Assembly: GCA_022824405.1 (NCBI GenBank)
Contig: JAJDZZ010000036.1
Location: forward strand, 38,452-102,451
Direction: 5' to 3'
Source: Opitutales bacterium
GTDB taxonomy: Bacteria; Verrucomicrobiota; Verrucomicrobiia; Opitutales; UBA2995
DNA: 64,000 nucleotides
Below, one piece after another: positions 52,791 to 59,573 of the stretch (positions are counted from its first letter, which is position 1; each line of letters opens with the position of its first letter). The notes under the pieces are model-generated. The model was not told where the DNA came from. It did no database searches and saw only the letters and a list, made by a program, of their open reading frames with translations. Position numbers and translations under genes: made by a program.

Positions 52791-53942
52791 TTATTTTAGA
52801 ATATTCCCAGAGTGGAGTTCCGATAGGAAATTCAAACAGGGGACTATATCAACTCCACCATCTTTCAAGACACTCTCTCCACGGTAGATTCCGTAGCATT
52901 GGGCGGTTGGCCGGTGCATTTTGAGATCCCTCAGGGCACGGCTGTATCCGTGTTTCCACTTGCGGCTGCTTTTGACTTCTATTGCGACAATGGCATCGCC
53001 TCGTGTCCAAATGAAGTCGATTTCCAAACCTCCACTTGATTTCCAATATGATAGTTCTCCACCTAAGTTCTGATACCATATTGCAGATCGCAGTTCGTGC
53101 AGTAGATGCGTTTCGAGCAATTTACCAACTTCCAAATCGGATAGTGGATCACGTAATCTTTCCGTGATCGCACGTGCCAGACCTGTATCGAAAAGATAGA
53201 ATTTTGGAGAGCTTCGTTCTCTGGCCTTTAATTTTGGCTGCCAACCCGGAAGCCGAAATCCAATGAGCGTGTCTTCAAGAATATCGAAATAGCGTTCCAC
53301 TGTTGATCGGGCAACAGCAGCATCACGAGCAACACCGCTCGTGTTGATGGACTCTCCGTTCATTATAGCGGCGATCTTGAGAAATCTATTAAACGAGCCG
53401 AGATTTTCAACGAGCGCTTCTTGTTGGATTTCCTGCCTTAAGTAGGTTCCTACGTAAGCGCTTAAAATATCTATTGCGTATTCCCTGTCCTGAGACACGT
53501 CCGGAAGTGAGCCGAAGGCCAATCTTGATTCAAGATCGTAGTCTGATCCCAGTTCTGCCGAAGTTAAGGGAAACATTCGGCGTTCTATTGCCCTACCTGC
53601 GAGAAGGTTGACTTCCAATCGTTTCAACTTTCTCGCGCTGGAGCCGCTGAGTGCGAATCGATAGCGATTGCCGAACCGGGCTATGAGATCGTGCACTTCA
53701 TTCAGGAGTGTGGGAATTCTTTGGACTTCGTCGATTACGACCCAGCTGTTGTCTGACAGCGCTTCTACTTCTTTTCTAAGGTTAGAAGCATCCCCGAGCA
53801 GAGGTAGATAGACCTCGTCCAACAATAGATTCTTCCATAGCGCATTTGGGTATTCTTTGCGTAGCCATGTGGTTTTTCCAGTACCTCGAGGACCGAAGAG
53901 AAAAAACGAACGAGCAGGTGGCTTCAGACTTCTTGTATACAT
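52791..53942 (-). CDS. DUF4143-domain P-loop ATPase (orphan)
   Basis: A 383-residue protein using the ATG at 53942 (MYTRSLKPPARSFFLFGPRGTGKTTWLRK); the frame extends upstream but without family-like sequence. Walker A is GPRGTGKTTW, Walker B is SWVVIDEVQRIPTLL, and YRFALSGSSARKLKR is the sensor block. The C-terminal half contains the DUF4143 domain with the nuclease-like LETHLLHELRSAIWYQ ... GGLEIDFIWTRGDAIVAIEVKSSRKW, which carries the D-x(n)-E-x-K pattern of restriction-endonuclease-like folds. The family often behaves as a mobile, toxin-like gene. Palindromic sequence sits just upstream of the start. Confidence 0.88.
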   Translation of the reverse strand: MYTRSLKPPARSFFLFGPRGTGKTTWLRKEYPNALWKNLLLDEVYLPLLGDASNLRKEVEALSDNSWVVIDEVQRIPTLLNEVHDLIARFGNRYRFALSGSSARKLKRLEVNLLAGRAIERRMFPLTSAELGSDYDLESRLAFGSLPDVSQDREYAIDILSAYVGTYLRQEIQQEALVENLGSFNRFLKIAAIMNGESINTSGVARDAAVARSTVERYFDILEDTLIGFRLPGWQPKLKARERSSPKFYLFDTGLARAITERLRDPLSDLEVGKLLETHLLHELRSAIWYQNLGGELSYWKSSGGLEIDFIWTRGDAIVAIEVKSSRKWKHGYSRALRDLKMHRPTAQCYGIYRGESVLKDGGVDIVPCLNFLSELHSGNILK

Positions 53943-53945
53943 CGT

Positions 53946-53971
53946 GGTAAATATGCATGGTAAATTTACCA
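53946..53971 (-). promoter_or_regulatory. palindromic site upstream of the DUF4143 ATPase
   Basis: The 14-bp perfect palindrome TGGTAAATTTACCA (53958-53971) lies 15 bp upstream of the ATG, and a half-site GGTAAAT occurs at 53946-53952. This is a candidate operator for autoregulation. Confidence 0.4.
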
Positions 53972-54310
53972 GAGGCAATACAAAAAGGGAGGCTTCGGGC
54001 TTTATTGCAAGATTAGCGGGTCGCAAGTTTTGATAGAATATCCGTTAGATTGCCCGGACCGGTGAAATTAATTTCGAATCGATCCATTCTACTGGTGTAG
54101 GAAGGTATGGAAATGTTGGATATTAATTCATGGCATGAATAAATTTTATAAATTGGATGAATGTAAGTATTCTTTCGAAGGCATTTCTTCCAAGGATTTT
54201 AACCATGGTCTGAAAGCCCTGGTTGGTAAAGCGAACGCCGTCAGGGATGGTTTGGCGACCTTCGCAAGATTTTAAATAATGTGCCTGAATTGAGGGGTTG
54301 GGATTGACCG

Positions 54311-54338
54311 ATCAGGTGTAAGACGTGATCTTACTGAT
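54311..54338 (+). promoter_or_regulatory. palindromic operator of vapBC-1
   Basis: GTAAGA (54318-54323), five spacer bases and TCTTAC (54329-54334), flanked by ATCA and TGAT, end exactly at the base before the vapB-1 ATG. The position fits VapBC autorepression. Confidence 0.55.
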
Positions 54339-54569
54339 ATGAAAACCGTCGTTTCGAGTAAAGGTCAGGTGGTGTTGCCTGTTGAGATCCGAAAGCTTGA
54401 CCGCATTGTCGCGGGACAGAAATTTGAAATTGAACGGCTGGACGCCGGCGAGTACCTGCTGAAGCGTCGGGGATACGCCAATAACGAGGGGTTGGTGGAT
54501 TGGTTGCTGGAATGTCCTGAGAAGAATTGGTTTGAACCCATTCCATCCGAATCCACCGACACGTTGTGA
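54339..54569 (+). CDS. VapB-like antitoxin with SpoVT/AbrB domain (vapB-1)
   Basis: A 76-residue protein. The swapped-hairpin SpoVT/AbrB DNA-binding domain spans about residues 2-45 (VVSSKGQVVLPVEIRKLDRIVAGQKFEIERLDAGEYLLKRR), followed by a short toxin-contact tail (GLVDWLLECPEKNWFEP). It would repress its own operator and neutralise the PIN toxin. The stop overlaps the start of vapC-1 (GTGA). A palindrome at 54318-54334 ends just before the ATG. Confidence 0.88.
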   Translation: MKTVVSSKGQVVLPVEIRKLDRIVAGQKFEIERLDAGEYLLKRRGYANNEGLVDWLLECPEKNWFEPIPSESTDTL

Positions 54570-54976
54570 AATATTTGGTTGATGCCAATATTTTAAGCGA
54601 ACCGACCAAGCGGAACCCCTCTTCACGGGTCATCGAATGGCTTCGCAAAAATGAACGAGACCTGACCATAAATCCGATCATTTTGGGCGAACTGGAATAC
54701 GGCATCCTTCTTCTGCCTTCCGGACGCCACCGCAAGCTTTTGGAGGAATGGTTCTCTTCCGGTGTTCAGAGACTACGCATCCTGGATTTCGATGCTATAA
54801 CTGCCTCCCATTGGGCACGGCTTTTGGCTCGGCTGAAAAAGAAAGGCTTTGCCATGCCGGTAAAGGGCAGCCTGATTGCCGCGACGGCCATAACCTATGG
54901 CCTTTCCATAGCGACCCGAAACACAGGTGATTTCAAACATGTTGGAGTAAAATTAGTAAACCCTTTCAAATTATAG
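54566..54976 (+). CDS. VapC-like PIN-domain toxin lacking one catalytic acidic residue (vapC-1)
   Basis: A 136-residue PIN domain started at a GTG that overlaps the vapB-1 stop. Visible acidic residues: Asp6 in LVDANILSE, Glu in LGELEYG, and Asp in TRNTGDF. The third, normally in P-V-x-D-S-LIAATA, is Gly here (MPVKGSLIAATA, codon GGC), one base from GAC. PIN domains need four acidic residues to hold metal, so this toxin may be weak or dead, or it may have been selected to be inert. The partner antitoxin looks complete. Confidence 0.88.
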   Translation: MKYLVDANILSEPTKRNPSSRVIEWLRKNERDLTINPIILGELEYGILLLPSGRHRKLLEEWFSSGVQRLRILDFDAITASHWARLLARLKKKGFAMPVKGSLIAATAITYGLSIATRNTGDFKHVGVKLVNPFKL

Positions 54977-55273
54977 ATCCCTTTGAACCGATGGATGATA
55001 TCGAAGAGGGTTGGACCAAAAGGGTCGCCCTTGATGGCGCTGCTACGATCAACGTGTTCCCTATCCTGGTTCCTCAGCCTTTCCTACTTCCTGTGACAGA
55101 TCGTGGCATGAGAAATTTTCAGGCGCGGCAAGGATGCCGCCGCCCTACCGCTTACGTTTTGAAATGGTAGTGCAATCGCGTCCCCGCGATGCCGTAGCCT
55201 CTTCTATATCCGGGTTTTTTGTGATGGATTATTTAAGATACACAACACTAGTCAGGTTTCCTCTTGACGATCT

Positions 55274-55301
55274 CATGGTATATATCATGATAGATACCAT
55301 G
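55274..55301 (+). promoter_or_regulatory. palindromic operator of vapBC-2 overlapping the start codon
   Basis: Inverted repeat CATGGTAT (55274-55281) and ATACCATG (55294-55301) with a 12-bp spacer. The right arm contains the ATG of vapB-2, so bound repressor would block both transcription and translation. Confidence 0.55.
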
Positions 55302-55526
55302 AAAACTGCCCGTCTATTCAAAACTGGAAGATCAAAAGCCGTTCGATTGCCAAAATCCTGGATTGGAGACACGACGGAAGTGGAAATGGAGCGCAAGGGA
55401 AAAAATATCATCTTGCGCCCGAAACAATCGGACTTGTGGCAAGTTGCGGAAGAATGCGCCTTGCTTGGAGGCCCTACCATCAAGCGCCTCCCTCAAACCA
55501 AATCCGGAGTGCGGGCCAAATTCTGA
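55299..55526 (+). CDS. VapB-like antitoxin with SpoVT/AbrB domain (vapB-2)
   Basis: A 75-residue antitoxin starting at the ATG at 55299 (MKTARLFKTGRSKAVRLPKSW), which is the family start; the open frame further upstream is not conserved. The N-terminal SpoVT/AbrB domain (about 1-45) includes VEMERKGKNIILRPKQ. A C-terminal tail of about 25 residues probably binds the toxin. The stop overlaps the vapC-2 start by one base (TGATG). The operator above covers its start codon. Confidence 0.9.
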   Translation: MKTARLFKTGRSKAVRLPKSWIGDTTEVEMERKGKNIILRPKQSDLWQVAEECALLGGPTIKRLPQTKSGVRAKF

Positions 55527-55906
55527 TGGCGCGCGTTCTATTGGATACTTCCTGGTGTATTGAAATATTGCGTGGCAATGCCCTGCCCGAAAAATGGCGA
55601 GCGCACCGATTTTGTCTTTCTTCCATAGTCGAAGCCGAACTTTGGGCCGGCGTCTACCACTCGGGAGGAAAAAACGAGCGAGTAAAAGTTGAGAAATTAT
55701 TGGCCTCCGTGGAACGGGTTGCTTTCGACAGCGAAGCTGCGGAAGCTACTGGAAAGATTCTCGGAACTTTAACCAAATCAGGAAATCCGATAGGAGATTT
55801 TGACTGCCAGATCGCCGGTCATGCTCTTTCTCTAAAAGCTCTTTTGGCTACTAAAAACCGTCGTCATTTCCAAAGAATAATAGACCTGGAACTGCTCGAT
55901 ACCTAA
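55526..55906 (+). CDS. VapC-like PIN-domain toxin (vapC-2)
   Basis: A 126-residue PIN protein, started at the ATG at 55526 one base into the vapB-2 stop. It has Asp7 (VLLDTSWCIEILRG), Glu in SIVEAELWAGV, and Asp in IGDFDCQIAGHAL (the third acidic position). The fourth site reads TKNRRHF, with His, as in several VapC subfamilies where a nearby acidic residue serves. It therefore keeps the usual metal site, unlike vapC-1. VapC toxins cut tRNA or rRNA. The pair is transcribed after the operator at 55274-55301. Confidence 0.9.
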   Translation: MARVLLDTSWCIEILRGNALPEKWRAHRFCLSSIVEAELWAGVYHSGGKNERVKVEKLLASVERVAFDSEAAEATGKILGTLTKSGNPIGDFDCQIAGHALSLKALLATKNRRHFQRIIDLELLDT

Positions 55907-56120
55907 CTTCAGGCGAGGCTAAGGGGGCAGCCCTTGGGGGGTTGTTGCCCAAATCGGTCTTTTTTTGGAAATTGATTGAAGAATCGCGGCGTAAAGCCGC
56001 TCCTGCGATTTTAACACTTGGAGGTTTGTAGGAGCGGGTTTATCCCGCGATTGCTCCGGAATGCCGTATCCGGGAAATGCACATGCAGCATATCGAAAAA
56101 GGTAGTTTTGGGCAACAACC
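55907..56120. mobile_element. REP pair bounded by inverted repeats (BIME-like), inserted in the RAYT leader
   Basis: Inverted repeat GGGGTTGTTGCCCAAA at 55938-55953 and its complement at 56107-56122 bound a 185-bp unit containing two REP words, one inverted (55984-56008: TCGCGGCGTAAAGCCGCTCC...) and one direct (56027-56053: TGTAGGAGCGGGTTTATCCC...). The unit interrupts the leader CAGCCCTT-GATGTTTGG seen intact at 52616 and 63542. REP words are typically spread by RAYT transposases, whose remnant lies directly downstream. Confidence 0.65.
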
Positions 56121-56403
56121 CCTTGATGTTTGGTATGGACTGAGTTTCAAGGCTTCCATGGATTGCAATCATGGCCCGGAAGCCACGTATTCAGTATCCC
56201 GGAGCGATCTGCCATATCCGGTCCCGGGGCAACTTGCAGACTTCCGATGAAATAGTTACGTTTGACATAGTTACGCCAGGCGGAATCATTGTGATGCGTG
56301 ATCCGGAGCTTTCCCTCAACGAGACAGATTCCCCTCTGCACTCCCGGCGAATTTCTGGAAGAAGAATTTTTGAAGCCGATGCGGATCACCTCTTACCGGC
56401 TAG
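56121..56403 (+). pseudogene. RAYT start fused to the N-terminal part of HigA (scar 2)
   Basis: After the shared leader (56121-56162) an ATG at 56171 opens MARKPRIQYPGAICHIRSRGN, the classic N-terminus of Y1/RAYT REP-associated transposases, which then departs into unrelated sequence. From about 56317 it becomes HigA antitoxin sequence (TRQIPLCTPGEFLEEEFLKPMRITSYRL), lacking the start codon, and is cut at 56400-56403 by a MITE-like insertion. The rest of HigA continues on the far side at 56742. The whole is a dead composite. Confidence 0.8.
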
Positions 56404-56741
56404 TGTAGTGTCCCGTTAATTCGTTCCCACCATGGACGGACTTTTTCGTATTAATTTGCCTTCAGGATATTCCCCATCACGATCACCATGTTTGTGGAAC
56501 CCCGTTGGGGTTCGTAATTTTTTCCTTTTCCTACCCAGCGTGCGCTGCGTGACACTGGGCTTTGGAGTTCAACGCCGTTGGCGTAGAAGGCGCCTTGGGC
56601 GTGGTGGGGGACAGGAATGTCCCCCCTCCGTTAACTCCTGTTTCCGGCAATGCCGGAGCTCTTGGCGATCTTGGCGAGCTTTGCGAGAGTCCTTCTTCCC
56701 TCTCTGTGATCTTTATGGTGGTTTATTTCAGGGACGCCACA
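56404..56741. mobile_element. MITE-like element (338 bp) with CTAG target duplication splitting higA
   Basis: Left end TGTAGTGTCCCGTTAAT and right end, read inward, TGTGGCGTCCCTGAAAT form an imperfect inverted repeat (12 of 17). CTAG occurs on both sides (56400-56403 and 56742-56745), and joining the flanks restores the HigA sequence SYRLA-KDIHV. The interior carries the dispersed palindromes (AACCCCGTTGGGGTT, ACACTGGG arms, CAACGCCGTTGGCGT) and the words GGAATGTCCC, TTTGCGAGAG and others, so it may be one vehicle of the intergenic mosaic. No transposase is encoded. Confidence 0.85.
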
Positions 56742-56954
56742 CTAGCCAAGGACATCCATGTTCCGGCTACGCGCATCTATGCCATCATAAAGGAAGGCCG
56801 GAGCATCACGGCAGACACCGCCTTACGACTGGAACGGTATTTTGGGCTTTCGGAAGGCTACTTTCTCCGCCTGCAGGCCTAGTATGACATCCGCAAGGCC
56901 AAGCGGGAGAGCGGACATCGCATCGCCGAGGAAGTGGTTCCTTTAGTCGAATAA
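56742..56954 (+). pseudogene. C-terminal part of higA with a premature TAG
   Basis: Continues the broken antitoxin: LAKDIHVPATRIYAIIKEGRSITADTALRLERYFGLSEGYFLRLQA, then a TAG (56880-56882) where the family has Tyr, then YDIRKAKRESGHRIAEEVVPLVE in the same frame to a stop at 56954. The gene is thus dead twice over: insertion and nonsense codon. Its helix-turn-helix (LAKDIHVPATRIYAIIKEGR) is easily recognised as XRE/HigA type. Confidence 0.8.
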
Positions 56955-57087
56955 CTAATTAAAATTTGCAGTTGGTGGAACCGGGACAAGGGATCTTACC
57001 GCCAGGTTCGGAACATTTTTTTCTAGTAATCTCCTGCAACTCCAATCGTCTCAGTTATTGAAGAGGGGACTCTTTTGATGATTTTCT

Positions 57088-57447
57088 ATGAAGGACATTT
57101 CCCCATTGGAAGCGAATTGCCCGGTTTGGATTTGGCCGGGTCTGCTTTTATGTTTGTGGATATCGTCTTCGGCTTTAACGGGTTGCGCACCCGAAAGTTC
57201 GGAAAAAACCTGCCGCTTGAACCTGGAGGAGGGTTTGGCCACCGAGACGCTCAAAGAAGCCGCCCGGCAGGCGGAGGTAGAGTTTATTTTCTCCTCGGAT
57301 TTGGTAGAGGGCCTGAGGACGCCAGCCATCAAGGGGAAATACACCCCCACAGATGCCTTCAACCTTATGCTGGCCGATTCACCTTTTATCGTTGTCCAAC
57401 ACCAGCAATCGGGAGTCTACAGCATTCAGAAGTCGCCGGACCCTTAG
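57088..57447 (+). CDS. stand-alone STN-domain lipoprotein
   Basis: A 119-residue protein with a long hydrophobic leader (about 13-30) ending in a lipobox (ALTGC, Cys33). A secretin/TonB short N-terminal (STN) domain follows: LATETLKEAARQAEVEFIFSSDLVEGLRTPAIKGKYTPTDAFNLMLADSPF. The domain is close to residues 45-115 of the receptor encoded at 59574. In receptors the STN domain touches the FecR regulator, so a free lipoprotein version upstream of the sigma factor may modulate the same switch. The following ECF sigma gene starts 65 bp downstream. Confidence 0.8.
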   Translation: MKDISPLEANCPVWIWPGLLLCLWISSSALTGCAPESSEKTCRLNLEEGLATETLKEAARQAEVEFIFSSDLVEGLRTPAIKGKYTPTDAFNLMLADSPFIVVQHQQSGVYSIQKSPDP

Positions 57448-57512
57448 AATACAAAACTTGAACTAAACCTTTTTATATATTACATTAATTGAGATTGCCG
57501 GACCCTATCTCC

Positions 57513-58040
57513 ATGCACCAGGAAGAATTCGATCAGACACGTTGGTATGAGAAACACCTGCGACCCCATGAGCCCATGCTCCGGGCTTGGTTGAATAGCC
57601 GGTTTTCAGGACAAATCGATGTGGATGATATTATTCAGGAAGCGCTCATCCGGGTCCTCGGAGCCAAAGAGGAGGGCGATCTCAAATCGCCCAAGGCCTA
57701 TTTCTTCGCCATCGCCCGCAACCTTGCTTTGGACCACATTCGCAGATCCAAAGTGGTTTTCAATGAAGCGATTTTCAATAGCGAAGCCATGCATTTGCTC
57801 GATGAAGCCGAGAGCATCGAAGAAACCGTGTCCCGCAACCATGAGTTGGAGATTTTAACCGAAGCCATTCAAGCCCTTCCGGAACGCTGCCGCCGCGTAT
57901 TCACCCTGAGTAAAGTATATGGCATGAGTTACAACCAGATCGCCGAAGAGATGGGCATAACCTTTAACACCGTATCCGCCCAAATCGCCAACGGCCTGTC
58001 CAAGTGCAGGAAGTATATGCGGAAGCACGCACGCGACTAA
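57513..58040 (+). CDS. FecI-like ECF sigma factor
   Basis: A 175-residue factor from the ATG at 57513 (a TTG 24 bp upstream would add eight residues). Region 2 includes QIDVDDIIQEALIRVLGA and SPKAYFFAIARNLALDHIRRSK, and region 4 is LPERCRRVFTLSKVYGMSYNQIAEEMGITFNTVSAQIANGLSKCRKYM, as in FecI-type iron/ligand-starvation sigma factors. Its job would be to transcribe the receptor genes of this locus when the surface signal is received. It lies between the STN lipoprotein and the FecR-like gene. Confidence 0.92.
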   Translation: MHQEEFDQTRWYEKHLRPHEPMLRAWLNSRFSGQIDVDDIIQEALIRVLGAKEEGDLKSPKAYFFAIARNLALDHIRRSKVVFNEAIFNSEAMHLLDEAESIEETVSRNHELEILTEAIQALPERCRRVFTLSKVYGMSYNQIAEEMGITFNTVSAQIANGLSKCRKYMRKHARD

Positions 58041-58113
58041 CCCAATGGCTCAAACGCATTCCAAGGAGCAACATCTCAATTTTTTGAAGCCCTAGAGGGG
58101 GGAAATTTCAGAT

Positions 58114-59172
58114 ATGAAAAGTAACGAACCAGAATCATCCGATGTAAGACGCATCGAAAGGGAAGCGGCCGAATGGGTGGCTAAGAAGATCGGGGGCTTT
58201 ACCGCCAAGGACCAGGATGCCTTTTTTGATTGGCTGGCTGCCGATCCCCGCCATGGAGAATGGTATGAAAAGCACCAAAAGACCTGGAAGGAACTGGACC
58301 TGCTGGCCCAGTGGTTGCCGGAGCACAGCGACAAGCCCAATCAGGATTTGCTGAAAAACCATTTTTCACGGTCTTTCTGGGGCTGGATGGGTGGTATTGC
58401 GGCAGCCTTGATCCTGGGGTTTGTGGTGGTTGCCTCAATGACGGGCCCAGGGGCATCAGAGTACGAAGCGACTAACTTGGTCGCCAATGCTTACGAGAGC
58501 TTTGAGTTGCTTGACGGGTCCGTGGTTGAACTAAACCGAGGAGCGGCCCTCAAGGTTAATTACACCAAAGCGTTTCGGCGAGTGGAACTGGTTTCCAGTG
58601 AGGCCCACTTCTATGTGGCCAGGGATGTGGATCGGCCCTTCATCGTTCGGGTGCGGGGAATCGACATCCGCGCTGTTGGAACTGCATTCAACGTACGGCT
58701 CACTGACCAAACCGTGCAGGTCATCGTTACGGAAGGCAAGGTGGAGGTGACAGCCCTGCCGACTGAAAAGTTGTTTAATGAGGCTATGACCTATGACGAG
58801 TCACTGTATAAACAGGAGTTGGTTGTTGGCCAGATGACAGAGGTGCCGCTAAATCGTGAAATGCCCTTAGTCGAAGAAATTGTGCAGCCCGAAGTTAAGG
58901 ACGTCTCTCTGGGTGAGATAAATCAAATGCTCGGCTGGAAACCCCAAATGTTTGAGTTCGACTCCACGCCGCTTTCCGAAGTGATCGAAGAATTTAACAG
59001 CCGCAATCAAACACACTTGGTAATTGGCGACCCCGAGCTAGGGAAACTCCCCATCGTGGCCTCCTTCCGGTCAGCAAATGTAGAGCATTTCGTGGAATTG
59101 CTGGAGATGTCAGTGGGTCTGAAGGTCGAACGGGAGGGGGATGAACGGATCATCCTCCGTTCCTCCCAATAA
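58114..59172 (+). CDS. FecR-family sigma regulator
   Basis: A 352-residue FecR. The cytoplasmic N-terminus contains the DUF4880-like EREAAEWVAKKIGGFTAKDQDAFFDWLAADPRHGEWYEKHQKTW, followed by one transmembrane helix (about 88-108: WMGGIAAALILGFVVVASM). The periplasmic FecR domain includes LLDGSVVELNRGAALKVNY, RRVELVSSEAHFYVARDVDRPFIVRV and GTAFNVR, with a C-terminal STN-like domain (TPLSEVIEEFNSRNQTHLVIGDPELGKLPIVASF). It passes the receptor signal to the ECF sigma factor encoded 73 bp upstream. A good GGGGG-rich ribosome site precedes the ATG. Confidence 0.93.
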   Translation: MKSNEPESSDVRRIEREAAEWVAKKIGGFTAKDQDAFFDWLAADPRHGEWYEKHQKTWKELDLLAQWLPEHSDKPNQDLLKNHFSRSFWGWMGGIAAALILGFVVVASMTGPGASEYEATNLVANAYESFELLDGSVVELNRGAALKVNYTKAFRRVELVSSEAHFYVARDVDRPFIVRVRGIDIRAVGTAFNVRLTDQTVQVIVTEGKVEVTALPTEKLFNEAMTYDESLYKQELVVGQMTEVPLNREMPLVEEIVQPEVKDVSLGEINQMLGWKPQMFEFDSTPLSEVIEEFNSRNQTHLVIGDPELGKLPIVASFRSANVEHFVELLEMSVGLKVEREGDERIILRSSQ

Positions 59173-59187
59173 ATTCAAGCGATGATT

Positions 59188-59277
59188 CTATTGATGGAAG
59201 GTAGGGCGACGGCGTCCCGCCGCGCCGTTTATCTATTAATGGAAGGTAGGGCGACGGCGTCCCGCCGCGCCGTTTAT
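59188..59277. repeat. two-copy 45-bp tandem repeat
   Basis: Two adjacent 45-bp units (59188-59232 and 59233-59277) differ by one base. Each contains GGTAGGGCGACGGCGTCCCG followed by CCGCGCCGTTTAT, itself a partly palindromic word of the type seen near 55130. The repeat sits in the FecR-receptor gap. Confidence 0.85.
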
Positions 59278-59573
59278 CGTGGGCGTAGTAGTCGGCAGAG
59301 CGAGGATCCGCCTTCCCGAAAATACGGCGAGACATGCGCTCTTGCCCTGCTACCCGTTGATCACGGCTTAAAGCTACTCCTACCGTTTAACAGCATTAAA
59401 CGTAGGCGATTTCTTATCTCGTACCCAGTTAATGGCTACCTGCTTTCCGAAGTTTTTTTTCTCCTTCTTTGGAGTCTCAAAAAATTTTCACAATTTTTTT
59501 TAACAACCTACTCGTAACTCATCCGTCATGGAGTGTGTGGATTGCACTCCGATGACATTCTATAAAGCACCCT
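59278..59573. other. gap upstream of the STN receptor
   Basis: About 300 bp with a T-rich tract (59453-59515) immediately before the receptor start. It presumably holds the receptor promoter under control of the FecI-like sigma factor. No gene is seen. Confidence 0.4.
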
